Shown here: positions 11,751-25,000 of the stretch, in pieces | Position numbering within the stretch: the first letter of the stretch is position 1 | Layout: every line of letters begins with the position of its first letter | DNA from: Watersipora subatra | Lineage: Eukaryota > Bryozoa > Gymnolaemata > Cheilostomatida > Watersiporidae | Assembly: GCF_963576615.1 (NCBI RefSeq) | Contig: NC_088711.1 | Location: 58,880,248-58,944,247, forward strand | Length of the DNA stretch: 64,000 nucleotides | Direction: 5' to 3' | Translations under genes and position numbers: made by a program | Notes under the pieces: generated by a model | Seen by the model: only the letters and a program-made list of their open reading frames with translations | What the model was told of the DNA's origin: nothing | Database searches by the model: none

Positions 11751-13038
11751 CATTAGTATTATTTAAGTTTTGAAATGTTATGAATTAGATCACATTTATT
11801 TACAAGTATGTTAACCATCTTTCAGAACATGCACAAACATCAAACGACGAAACAAGTAATGGAGAAGTGTAAATGAACTAATTGCATTATAGCTGGCACT
11901 AAATTGAATAAGCAAAAATGTTATATATTGTGTAAATGAATAAAAAAGGGGTTTCTGTAAATCGTACATACCATCTGTAGAAAGTATGAAATCCAAATAT
12001 TATATAAAATATAAATATGCATAATAACATTAAAACAAATTGTTTGATGAGCATTCAAGTTTCACAGGTATATTGGAGCAGTTGGTTTTAGTTCGAGTTA
12101 GTGCATTGAATTGAAGATAAAGCAGTTTATTTGTATGTACTAATATTCTATCTATATAGATAAGTGTGTAAGGTACAAATGACTTGCTTCGTTCAGGTAT
12201 ACATGCCGACAATAAAGCACCAAACACATTATATACCAGCATTTCACATAATAATTCATAGCATAGTAATAGGTAAGTACAAAGTGCGTGCAGAACAATT
12301 AAATAGGAGAATAGCTCGTCAGTTAGTTTGGTTTACCCAGAACAAAGAAATAACTTATAAACCATAGTAGTTACATAATAATTCTAAAATGACACACAAC
12401 TACATGCAACTACCACGGTGCAAAGACAAGTTGCATGTTATAACTAGTCTTAGACAATTTACAGCACGGTGCCAGATGAAAATAGGTATACCATGACCAT
12501 TTGAACTGATTTTTAGTTAATTACTTGCTGTTGTACCTTGTGGAAAACATGTTGTGAAATATGACTATTGATTACCACAATAAAGATTGCTCATACATGT
12601 ACATATATACAGTATATAAACTGACTCATCAGAGTTAGCACATTTCATAGATGGCACATCGGCCTCGTACAACTACTATGCGTATAGGAGAGATGATGTC
12701 ATAACACGTGCTCTTAGTCTCTTACGTGTTAGCTGCATTGATATGGTGAATTTTATTAACAATAGCTTTCCGCAGCCAATCACAGGCCGTTGTCCGAAAG
12801 CCAATCATATCGTTGAATAATGTAAATGTAAACATTGCCGCATGCTTTGTTTGATGCAATGGTGCAGAATCACATGAGTGGAAACTACAGGGGAAACGAC
12901 TGTGTGGTTTATGTTAGTTTTTGGCCAATTATATCTTTGGCCTCACCCTCACTAGCAGTAATACCAACAAGCAGGATTTTCAATAATCATACGCATACTG
13001 CCCCATATTGAGCATCAGCTTCTAATTGGAAATAAAAT
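11751..13038. other. Intergenic DNA between IMP3 and the minus-strand gene
   Basis: No exon or repeat was recognised. A TTTATT at about 12748 would be an AATAAA on the minus strand and could serve the neighbouring gene. Confidence 0.35.
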
Positions 13039-15848
13039 CTATATATTAATATTGGACTTGATACTCTGTTTAATTTCCGATACATTAGCAGAAACAACAA
13101 TGCAAGTCTGATCATCAAGGGCTGGGTCAGATGGCTCAGGAGGTTTCATCACAAAACTTCTGGTACACATCCTTTTCTTCTTTGGTAGAGCAGCAGTTCT
13201 CGGGAGTCGTCGGATTGATTGTTTAGGCGCTGCCAAGGCGATACCCTCTTTTTTGGGCAGTAAGACTAGCAGCCGGTGTTCCATGGCAAGAAGGTCCTGG
13301 TGTAAAAGGTGTTGATCTTCTGGTGGAATGGTCAGGTATGTGAGGCTGGTAATTCTCTTCAACGTTTCTCTAGCAAGCTCCAAGGGCTGACAACTTGAAG
13401 TGAATGTGGAAGGCGGGTCATCAGCTGGTTCATCAGACATATGAGTAGAGCTTGATCTAGGATCAGCGGTCATCGTGAATCCAGCAGCCTATCAATAGAG
13501 AAATTTCAAAACTACTATAATATACAATCCTTTTACAGTCAATAATATTCATTGATACATCATGGTCCTTTTTAAGCTTGAAGTCTCCAAAAATGTTTGT
13601 CTTGGTGTATTTGGAAGTAAGCGTTTTATACATAGGTACACGGACTGCCATTATCACCTTAATTATTATTCAGGTTCCCACAGGGTCACATACAAGAGCA
13701 ATCAGAGCTTCTTTATTCCTTTCCCTCTTTTCCTTCCCTACGAAGGAACAACAGGAAGGAGGGAAAGGAATGAAAAAGCTCTTGATTACTCACGGTCACA
13801 TACCTCACCCATAGTGTGGTTTTGATGTTTAGAGATATCGGGGATCAGACACGAGTAACTTATCTCACAAGGGATTTGTCCTTTTAGACTCTTTAACTTG
13901 TTACTGTTGGCAGTTTTATGACTCTTGGAAGCATTAGGGTCGACCTAAAGTAGATGATTAGAAAATTTAACACATACATGTGCATACAATATCTTCGTTG
14001 TTGGTTTTACAAAATCAGCATAATTACAGTGTTTGTTCATCCTGTTAGAGTCACAGGATATCTGGTACAAATGCATAAAACATAGATGGATGGTAGGTTA
14101 TCCATTTGAGTTGGTGAGTTTGAGTGACTCCAAGTGAAAAAACTGCTGGAGGTTATTATGCAAGCTACGAAATGTCCTTACCTTGAACGTTGGATATATG
14201 AAAAGTCTTTTGATGATCAATTGTGCTGGGCATCCCATTTTGATTGAAGCTTGGACAATCCGACGTTTTTTTTTGTCAGTAAGTCCGACATGGTCAGATA
14301 ATGCCTAATCAATAAGAAAAGAGATACTCACAAACTCCATTCTACAAAAAACTTCCCTTGATTGAGAAACTTAAATGAATTCAAATCTATGTTACTATAA
14401 AAATTTTTAACTTACTTGGCTATTTGAGCCGCCAACATCTGAGTCTGTTTTGACGTTTGCCTAAGAAATATAAGAACACCTTTTACAAGCTGAATCCAGA
14501 GCAGCAAGCAAATTAGTTTGATTGAATTCATTTTTAAAGAACATGCCTACACCCTTGGCTTGACCGGGTCTGGATTACAGTGCCCCAGAGCAAGAATGTA
14601 GAATAAACATTGTCAACTCACATTGGAATGAGCGGCTGATTTATTTTTCTGCACTCCGTGACGGCAATCTCGGAGATGAACACCGATGACAGAATACGGA
14701 ACACCATCAGCACTGTAGAAAATTCTCTTGTTAGAAATAGTATGCTGATCTAAAATAGAAAAATAAGAATGAACAAGACAATATAATTATACTGAGCTAA
14801 CCTGTCATTCAACAACCATCGGTCTTACCTTGCATCCAAGTGCAAAGCCATATTCCTATCAAAGGTGGGAAGTAAATCGTATTATTTGATTCCTGAACAT
14901 AAATTCTGTGACGGCATTACCGGTCACAGCCAAACAAGTGGCTCACTATATCAGGTCTGATGTAATATTAGGCAATATATTACATTTATTGAAGGCCAAA
15001 CCAGGAACAGAAAGAAATAGAGAATTACTTCCACAAAAGGATAGAGATCTCAGTTGAGGATAACTGCCTTCTTTGGGGCAGCAGGGTAATCATTACCGCC
15101 AAACTTAGAGAAGCAATGATTGAGGAATTGCATGAGGGACACCAGGGTATTGTGAAAATGAAAGCGCTAGTGAAACTACATTTCTGGTGGCCACATCTAG
15201 ATCAGGCTATAGAGGGTCAGGTTAAGAGGTGTCAGATGTGTCAGAGCATGCAAGAGGCACCGGCCAAACTAGCCAAACAATTTTTTTACATTTTAACTTC
15301 TAAGTTTATAAATAATTGACGTCGTTTTGGTTTTGTATTATAATCGCTGATTGGTTAATCCATAATCAGAATAATCAGACGAACGACGGCGACAAGAAAA
15401 GGAGAACTGTATTTTTTTTTTAATTTTTAGTTTTATTTAGATAGTTGATAATAAATATTTGGCTGTTAGGGGTTACTAAGGCCAGACAACCTAAATATAA
15501 TAGTGTAGTATTAGAAACATCTCAACCACAAGCCACGGAAGACAGAAATTTATATCAGCTTCACCGACTATGATGTCATGGGCTGTGTAGGGGCAGTATA
15601 TGGCATTTAGTTGTCTGGAGTTACTAACTCATTTCTAAGCAATGATATACAATCCCCCAGGCCGCAATTAGAATTGGGTTTGCATAATCTTAAAAATTAA
15701 TATTAACGACCTACATACCAACAAATGTTATAGTCTCTGAGAACTTCTTCTCTGTTTTGTACGTCGACCATTGAACGTTTGTTCGTAGCTCCTCTTTTCT
15801 TATAAAGCTGTTGGCCTCTTCCAATGAAGAGAAGAAGCATGCCGACAT
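13039..15848 (-). CDS. Seven-exon gene, family uncertain (CARF/ALS2CR8-like?)
   Basis: Exons, minus strand, in order: 15848-15719, 14855-14829, 14749-14622, 14460-14416, 14304-14182, 13944-13804, 13488-13039. Every junction is GT-AG and the phases agree, giving 347 residues. The N-terminus MSACFFSSLEEANSFIRKEE, with NVQWSTYKTEKKF, resembles the opening of invertebrate CARF/ALS2CR8-like proteins. YSADGVPYSVIGVHL and DCRHGVQKNKSA lie in residues 57-85, and a KKKRR basic patch near 115. The C-terminal 150 residues are Ser/Pro/Lys-rich with KKKRMCTRSF, suggesting a nuclear protein. The second exon is only 27 nt. The gene is head-to-head with NOP9. A Gypsy integrase scrap sits in intron 1. The exon chain is my own reading; the family call is weak. 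Confidence 0.6.
15025..15285 (+). mobile_element. Ty3/Gypsy fossil fragment (integrase zinc-binding region)
   Basis: The frame near 15116-15290 shows the H-x3-H...C-x2-C integrase zinc-binding pattern (HEGHQGIVKMKA, WWPHLD, CQMCQ). It is a short relic inside intron 1 of the minus-strand gene; no LTRs or other parts were seen. Old and broken. Confidence 0.7.
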
Positions 15849-16092
15849 TTTTTCACAATATCTCCTTATCAAAATTCCCAGAAATTTCGTTACAAAACAT
15901 GACTGTTTCCGGTTTAACAATAGGCGGTTTAGCGTCATCTATGCCGAAAGCTATTGTTTATAAATTTCACCCATTGATACAACTTGTTGGTCGCGCGGCT
16001 TTGACGCGCCACAGCGAGTTCAACTGTCGCATGTTCAAAAACCTCACGTGTGGAAAGAGGCCGTCAGCGTGGTAAATCATTATTGAGTAAAT
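15849..16092. promoter_or_regulatory. Shared bidirectional promoter interval
   Basis: 244 bp separate the two divergent start codons. The interval is richer in GC and CpG than its surroundings (for example TCGCGCGGC and GACGCGCC near 15990-16010) and contains an E-box CACGTG at 16045-16050. No TATA box is evident. Confidence 0.5.
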
Positions 16093-19000
16093 ATGGATTC
16101 GGAAAAATCGCAGAGCCATCGGGTAGATACCACACATTGTTAAAGTTTATTCTATTTTTCATTTTAAAGTTTTGCTTGTTTATGTATGGTTGACTATAGT
16201 TCGTCCTCAAACAACTGCGAATACATTTTTAAGTATCTCTCCCTTTCGTTATGAACCTTGTAAACACCGTTCCGACGTTTGAAATAGAAAAACGTCTTTG
16301 CATTTGTATAACAGGTTTAAAATTTTATTGACGGTGCAAATTTATGTTTGATGAGTGGTAGAGGTACTTGGTGTGGAGTTAGTTGGTATAGATTGTGTCA
16401 ATTGTTCATGCAAGTCAGCCATTTGAACAGAGAAAAAATTGAACGTAAAATTTAAAGTAGATTAAAATAACTTAATGACTAGTAGTGTATGATCTTAAAA
16501 GCTGTTTTACCTCAAATATTGTCTTGCTTCTTTTTCAACGATGTGCAAAAATACCCAAACTCGAATCATCCAGTCTGAGCTGCTTCTGATAAAATGTCTT
16601 GTTTGAATACAGTTCCTTTGCAATTTCAGACTAGATATGGTTATGTTGACTATGTGTGGTTATTCCTAACAGAGCCAAAGGAAGGATATACCTTCATCGG
16701 ATGTCTTTTCCTATTTCCACCGCATTAGCCAAGAGTTGGAGGCAGAGTTTCCTGATGATGAGCAAAAAGGTTCATGTCTTTAAAATTTCTATCACTAAAG
16801 CTTGACCATGCCAAATGCTATTCAAAGTAGCCTACTGACTATGAGTGTTTAATTAAGTGTTGCATGAATAAGTTCATGCTTGTCATACGATATCTGTCGT
16901 ACGTGGTATATGCATGGTCGGTATCGGTCGTAGCTTGTCATACGTCCATGTATAGATGGACATAATTGGCTTAGTCATACTTTTTTGTAACATTTGACCG
17001 GTGTGCATAACTTTAACCTCACTTTCGATTAATATTGTATTTATAATTTGAAATGAGTTTTAAACATTCCAAGGGTTTTAAAATAAATATTTCCTAAGGG
17101 TTACCAATATGTTAGCAACTAAGTAGTTCTATATTTCCTTGTCTATCTAAACCAAACTGATTTCAAAACAAAATACTATCTCTAAAGGAGTATCTGACAA
17201 TCTAAAACTCATCTATGTGTAATAGACAAATAAACATGCTCTTGCGTTCACTGTTTGTTTGTTACTTAGGGGGTACATGTGACAAAATGTCGCAAACATT
17301 TCATCCATGGACAAGGTACTCCGTAAGTATTCAATTAGTCCAACATGTATCTATAAACAGGAGTTATCCTGTATGTGTTGCTTTTAGGGATGTGCGAATG
17401 ACACAATAGTTACTTTATCAAAAACCTGTGAATCATTCCGAATATGATTCAAGTCACGGCTATGCACGCATTTATCTACGGTCAATGGAACCTATCTGTC
17501 TTACCATAAATCTTCTATTTCTATGCCATGACGCTGTATTTTTCAAACCTTAAAATAATAGTGGCATTTTATTAAAGGTGATGTTCAAATACAGGGTGGC
17601 ACTGTATTTTTCAACAGACTCATCAGAATTTTGGGACGATAAATTTAACCCTTTTACGGGTGAAGCGACACTAATGTCGACAATATTATGCACTCTCATA
17701 AAAGCGAAGCAACATTAATGCTGTCAGCCTCAGCATTTTGCTAAACTGTTTTTCATATATGTCGAAGTATCAGACTGAGTTAAAGAAGGAATGAGTAAAA
17801 GATATTAGCTGGATATAATTATCAATTGTTTCAATGGTGTTGCTTTCTATATTTTATTACTAAGCAATTCATTAAGCAAGTTTTAAAGAAAGAAGCGTAA
17901 AGCTTTAGATTTAGAAAATGAACTCCGATACGCTATAACAAGGGCTGCAATTACGCCGCACGCCCTTCTGGAAGAGTATTCTCATCTTTCATCAAAGGGC
18001 TTTCAAGTAGAGTTGCCCCGATTTTGGTATCGGAATCAGTACCGGTGCCGATATGGGCGTCAAGTACAGTCAAACATGGATAACTCGAACTTCAAGGGAC
18101 CGAGCAAAAGTGTTCGAATTATCAGAGCATTCAAGTTATCAGAGCACTGTCACAAGTCCATATATTTACTTATTTATTAGTAGATACATGTACATATACA
18201 AACTATAATATAAATCAAAAGCACAAATGGCTTGTTTCAAATTAAATGCTTCTAATGTAAAGTTTAAAACGTTTTCATGAAAAAGTATAGAGATTTTTCT
18301 ATCACTTGAGATTGGTTTGTTGTTTGAGGTGATGTTATTGCCAGGACGTTTTTCAGATTGACATTGGCAAAACTTGATCGTTGTTGAAATGCTCAAAAGA
18401 AAAGACATTTTTTTCTTTTGAGGTTTTACCCACGATCAATTTTGCCGTTTTTTCTTGAAGTTTATGCAGATTACCTTACTTTACCTGGGATTCGTTAAGA
18501 GCAACACTCCGAGGCAGTTCAATTAGAAGTTTTACGAGGTTTTACGGTACATTCTATATCACTCACGCTTTTTTAATAGATACTTATTGAATGTATACAC
18601 GTATTCTGTGTTTAGGTCAAACGATGAATAGTTTTTTGTAGCTCAGCCAACGTATACGTTTAATTACAACATTTTTTAAGACGTTTTAAACATTCAACGT
18701 TCCGACGTTGATTCAACACGGAATCAACGTCGGAAAACTATTCATCACGAGCTAGCCGAGTCACGCACTCAAGGATTTTCGCCACGCACATACAAAACAA
18801 CATGCGATTTTTGTTTTGTATGTGCGTGGCGAAAATTCTTGCGCGCGTGACCCGGCTAGCCCGTGCTATTCATCGTATCGCAGTATAAATCAAATTTCAC
18901 CAAACTTTTAGAAAAGTCGTTGACAAAAATATTTTGCCGATGGTGGTAATAACGACGCTTATGAATTACGAAAAGATGAAGTTTACCTCTATGGCTTTGA

Positions 19001-22000
19001 ATAAAGTGATTTTCTAAAGCGAAAACAACCGTTTCGGTAGCTGTTGGGCAAAAAAACAGTTCGAATTAACAGTGTTGAGTACGAGTTATCTATAGCAATT
19101 TATCATTACGTGGGAACGGACCAAAGGAAATGTTCGAATTAACCATGTGTTCGACCTATCCATGGATGAGTTATCCATGTTTGACTGTATATGAATCGGT
19201 ATCGGCCGAGTTTTTCTTAAAAACCTGAAATTTTGGACAGTTTTCACAGATCAACTATTGAGTAGAAAACAGTATTTTAGCCTGTTACATTGATAAAGAT
19301 CGTCAGCTGCAAGTTTCTTACTTTTACCTAATGAGTTTCGGGCCTGCAACACTATTTATTTTAGTCTATAGACTGATCAACATCAACACAGCTAAGGAAC
19401 CTTTTTGCTTTAATCTGGACGTGATCACAAATGTGGTATTTCCCGATTGCAGCAACGGCATTTATTGCAGCCAATCGCGAACAAGATAGCAAATAAGGGA
19501 ACCAAGAATGCAGTGTAATAATTTTATTTACTAGCATTACGAAATTAATTTGAGCAAGCGATGCAGAAAGTTATCTATTTCTCTCTTTATCCTGACAATT
19601 GATAGCTTGTTTGTTTCTTTCTTTTATTACTCATTAAATTATTATTAATTAAATTTTATTTACACATTAACTTTTGAAGTTTGTCTAAATAATCATGGTG
19701 CTACAGATCACTTGATGAGCTAGTTCTTGTGAGTAAACTTGCAGGTCTTACTACAAATTAAAAACGCTGTTCTTTCACAGGTGCTGCCAACGTTGCTGTT
19801 TTTGTTGACAACAACAATAAACACAAATAAATACATTTATATTTTCTATATTAAAATGAACAATTATCTATGCAACACAAAATATCAGAACAGAACACAG
19901 ATTATTTTTCAATAAGACTCAGTAGATCAGATCGGTAGCTGAATTGGCTGGTGAATTTGGAATTGAGGCATCTCTCCTTTTAAGTCTTCAGGTCAGATTA
20001 TAACCCACATTATGGCCGAATCTCAAGACAATGGATCAAATTTAGGTCTTAGTGACTTTGAACCAGAGTGTAGTTCTGATGGTTGCGATGATCGATCTTC
20101 TCGGGTAAACCATCGCTGAAACCATGGCAACAACGAAAGAATTAATTGTTCTTGATGTAACCGAGTCATTATTAGTACCATTTGGTGAATACTTTTGTAC
20201 TGATAACTTTCAGAATAATGGTACCGATGGTTTCGGAATAATCAAAGAAATGCATAGTGGCGGTCAAGTAGAGAGGTTTTCAATTAGAGGGTGGCGCTGT
20301 ATTTCTCAAACCTTCACCTATAGTGGCGTTTTGTTAGAGATGTGGTTCAAATAAAAATAGCTTAAATAGAAGTTTAAATAGAGGTTTTATGGTAATTGTC
20401 ATGTACCATGGTGCACCCTGCTCAAAACAAAAGCTGCTGTATTTTTCCAAACGTTATGAAATCTAAATACATCACATTCTCATGTACCATATGTGTAGCC
20501 AGTCTGAAAGCACTCTTATTGCATATTATTTATACTATTATTGCGTATCTTATTTAGTAATCCCGAAATTCAGATGTTGTGACCTTGTTTAATAGGCCAA
20601 TCTAGTTAGATACTAAACAGTTGTGACCTTGTTTAATAGGCCAATCTAGTTACGTAGATACTAAACAGTTGTGACCTTGTTTAGTAGGCCAATCTAGTTA
20701 GATACTAAACAATGGTGAGACAAATAACGATGGCCAATATGTATCCCACTCCTCACAACAGCTACCACGATTGTGCAAATGTTGACGGTATGTGATTGAA
20801 ATCGGTTGAGAGTCTTGTACTACATATACATGTACATGCATCTTATGGGTAGGGTATTCACAAACATCCTCCGAGTTGTATATATATAAGAATTCCAGTC
20901 TTTAAATAAAGAGAGGTGTATATTATGTGTTACAGAGCTCTTTCTTAACAACATCTTTGATGAACTTGAGACGCACTTTGTTGCCATTGTCACTCATAAA
21001 AGGCACAGCTACACTGTTCAAAAGTTGGTAAACTTGCTTAACTCCGACCAGCTGGAGAGAATCTTTCGAAGAGTTCTGAAGGATTTTGAGGTATTTTTAA
21101 TGTTATTATCTGGGTCTATCCATAATCACCATTGTTACAATTAGAGCATAAATTTAATTATAAATATAAAAGATTGGTATTGCATTTAAGATGATTTTAA
21201 ATCAGATATTCTCCTAGAGCTCAACAAGCTCTTTCGAATGATGTATAATATGTCACACTAAAGTTAATTTTTACTGAGAAATTTTTTAGTTAGTGTGTCA
21301 CTCGCGTTACATCAGAGAAATATGCATTTTGAAGAGCTAGTTGCTTATCCTTAAAACTCTCTGATTTGTTGGCAAGCACAATTATAAAAACTTATTTGTC
21401 TTATTTTAAAGAAGCTTGCTGACATATGCACTAAAATTTATACAGATATTAGATGGTAGCGGTGAACTACTTGCTTGTAAACATGTCACCGCTGTTACAT
21501 CCGATTGTCACCGTTGTTACGCTTCTTATATTCTGTAAACTTATAAGTATTTAAGTTCACTGCAATGAGATCAATAATGGTATTAAAGCTAATGATTACA
21601 ATATATATAGACAAGCCTTAACTTGAAATGTTTTTTATTGGTTTCAAAGTATAAAATATAACAATATAATAGTAATAATACATGACAAACATGATTAAGC
21701 TTAAATAATGTAAGATGAAAAAATGAATATTGATCATGTAATTGTGAGAATGTACTAACAAAATGTTTTAGAGCATTCTGCATGCTCTAAATCTTCTGTA
21801 AAACATTACTGACCTCTTTTAGAGAGAGTAGGAAAGACAGTGACTTGGCTATGTGATGAAATTCTACCAATGCAATATTTTTTGTATTAACAACAAAAGT
21901 GTTTTTTGGCTTCACTCTTTAAAAAAAACTGCAATTTAGCTTTGAAGGTATCTACACTATTTACCACTCCTACATAATGCCTAAAAGTTTTTTTTTCCAG

Positions 22001-25000
22001 GCAGTAGTGTTAGCACAAAATCACCTTCTTTCATTGTGCTTGCTAGTTGTTTGATGGGTTCGGAATTGCACTCACTTTTTGGGTCACTGATTGCATGGTC
22101 ATCAGGATCTATGTAAAAGTTAAAACTTTTCAATGGCATACTTTTACTTTTCTATTTCTTTGTTTTATTTTATCTTTTCTCGTCTCTATTGCGGTCTTCT
22201 GACAATGATAGTCCAACTGTCATTGCTAGTTTATGGACAGTCTGGCGACATTTGCTTGGGCTGTTTAGAAGTGCTCGATCAATCTTTTTACAGCTTTATC
22301 TTCAGATTGTGGGTTGCCAAATTGGGAAGTGGTGGCTACAAAAAATGAATATAAACTTTAATAACATTTTTTTACAAAATACATGAAACATTAACTTGAA
22401 ACATCCATAATGTACGCATATGTAGTGAAGCATTAAGTTTTTTGAAGAAAATAAATGAATGTACATACACGGTAATTTTACTTTCAAAAGGTTTTTCCCG
22501 ATCTCTGTATTGCTTAACTCTAGTTCTTGCTTTTTCTCTCGAGTTTCCTCCAATTGGTCTTCTGTAAGTTGAGCTCTTTATTTTGTTCTACTCTTTTGAT
22601 TTTGACTAGGGCAGTCAAATATTGAGTCTATTGTTTTGAATATTGACATATTTTTTACGATATTTACGCATCTGCTCTGCAGATGTTGTCTTACCCATGT
22701 TGAAAGCAGAAATGACCGGCAGACTTTCCACCTAACAATATTCTTGTTTCAAGCACTTGTTACAAGTTACTCCCATGAGTAGATTTGATTAAATTTTGAA
22801 CCATTCTCAGTATCCTAGTCTCAATTCTTAGTAATACATTTGTAAGGTAGGAACCATTTGCTAACTTGCTAGAAGAAGCTTGTTAAGTTCCCACAAATTA
22901 CTGTTAAATGTGAAATTCACTCAAATTAATCCTATAATTATATGAGTTGAGGGGTGTAACAATGGTGACAGTGTAACAGCGGTGACGCAAATTTCGGAAA
23001 CATGTGCAACTTTGAGCAAAACTGAAATTAGTTAAAGGTACAACGTATAAAGTTAGCGTTGAAAACAAATTACTACTAATTTTTAACTAATAATACAAGT
23101 GTAGTAGAAACTTATTGATGTTTCCTGTCACCATTGTTACTCAAAACATGCCAACTTATAAAAGAGCCCCACACCAATAGATCAGTGCACGCAATGCCAA
23201 TATATGCATTAACGGGCAGCAAAGCCATTGTGAAATCCATTACAATTAGATATTTGGGTTCAGAGTAATATGTATACCATGTACAAGCATCTCTATCTTA
23301 CCATTATGGCCATAAAGTATTTTGTGCATATACACTAACTTTAGCAAACTATTAAAACACAATAGAGGAGCACTACCCCCACAATTATTTCCTATTTTAG
23401 GGTTTGGTATGTATACTTCATATGTGAAGCATTATTTTAATGAAATTACTGTTTTGAAATTTTGCCAAAAAATCCATTTATTTATGGATAGACCCATCTA
23501 TACTACTCAGAAGTGTCTGTCAAAGTGTTATCTATATTACCTTTTCTCTTTTATTTGGTTGTGAGTCGGAAGTAGAGACATTTACACTCTATATCATCTT
23601 AAAGATAACCCGCATGTCTATGTTTTTATAAAGTTGGCCAAAAATGTTGCATTAAAAATATTTTGAGCTGTCGGGAAAATAAAGTACTAGAGGAGATAAC
23701 TTTGCTCTTCCTGTCTTGTTTTGAAGATGAACTTTGACCAATTTTTAGTAAATTTTATCAGAAACTCAGCATTTTTCTGTCATTTGCAATTGTTTTTGAC
23801 GTTTGAGGTGATCTGACTTACAGGATGTTTCAAGATTAAAATCAACAGAATTTGATCGTTGTTAAAACTCTTAGAATAAAAATGTGTGTCGTAATGATGT
23901 CACTGGTTACGCGGCTGCCTGTCTCTCTGATTATCGATATCGGCTATTGCGCTCAAGTTATAGCGTTACACGTCTCTATTCTGTCGGTCTGTTTGCTGAA
24001 GTGCAACTACAGGCATCATAATCGCACTCTCGCTTGAATCTGTGTGTTTCGATCGCCATCAAGTTGTGTCGATTTCAATCTTGAAACATTTTGGCAGTCA
24101 GCTCGTCTCAAGAATAAAAAATAATCACAAATTATAGAAAATTATCGATACTTTGTGATAAAATATACTAAGTTTGTGTAAGTTCATCTTAAGCAGTTGT
24201 CTTCATGTGCCACATAATAGCATAACTTGTAAAAGAACATCGATGCTCTGATCAATAAATGATATGATACTCTGAATCATGTGAACAACTCAATAGTGTT
24301 AGTTATGCTTCAATTCATGTTTGGCTTTTATCCTTTAAGTAACAATTTGTTTTCGTAAGTATGATAAACCTTTTCATTCAATTTTTAAACTTGAAAATTA
24401 GACTTGACAGATTGTCTGTGCCTAAAAACTTAAGTATGCATTGAACAGAGCCGAGGTTAGCATAAACATGCGCATGCAGGCTCTAAAAATACGTCAAACT
24501 CTCAGAGGTTGCAACATTGGTCATGACTAACAACTTTCCATAATTCCAAATTAAATCCAATCTTAAATCCAAATCAATTAATGTAATTTGGTTCATCCAT
24601 CTTTAAATTTATTCTAAATTTTCTAAGATCGTTACCTTGAATTGTTTTTCTCACGCACTTTAATAATCTGAGGTTGGCCCTATACGTTTTGTGCGTCTTA
24701 AAAATATATACACATACCCGGAGTATTAATAAATATATACACATACCCGGAGTATTAATAAATATATACACATACCCGAAGTATTAATAAATATATACAC
24801 ATACCCGGAGTATTAATAAGTATATACACATACCCGGAGTATTAATAAATATATACACATACCCGAAGTAATAATAAATATATACACATACCCGAAGTAT
24901 TAATAAATATATACACATACCCGAAGTATTAATAAATATATACAGGGTAAGGCCGTTTTTGGCAGGATTGTGACGCGCGGGACATTTGAATGTTTCCTCG

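Larger units (their letters stand above)
17504..20392. mobile_element. Family A transposon, copy A3, interrupted by C1
   Basis: The left end CCATAAATCTTCTATTTC and the right end AAATAGAGGTTTTATGG are both TA-flanked. It contains the nested C1 element. Around C1 lies GGTATCGGAATCAG / GAATCGGTATCGGCCGAG sequence absent from A1, which looks like a further hAT-type remnant. Near 20011-20105 an acidic exon relic (MAESQDNGSN, SDFEPECSSDG) ends at a GTAAAC, and the same exon is seen in copy A5. It may be the transposase N-terminus. Confidence 0.65.

Noticed and set aside
18746-18865. microRNA precursor
   Set aside because: The perfect 120-bp palindrome has an 8-bp target duplication and recurs in C2, so it is a MITE.
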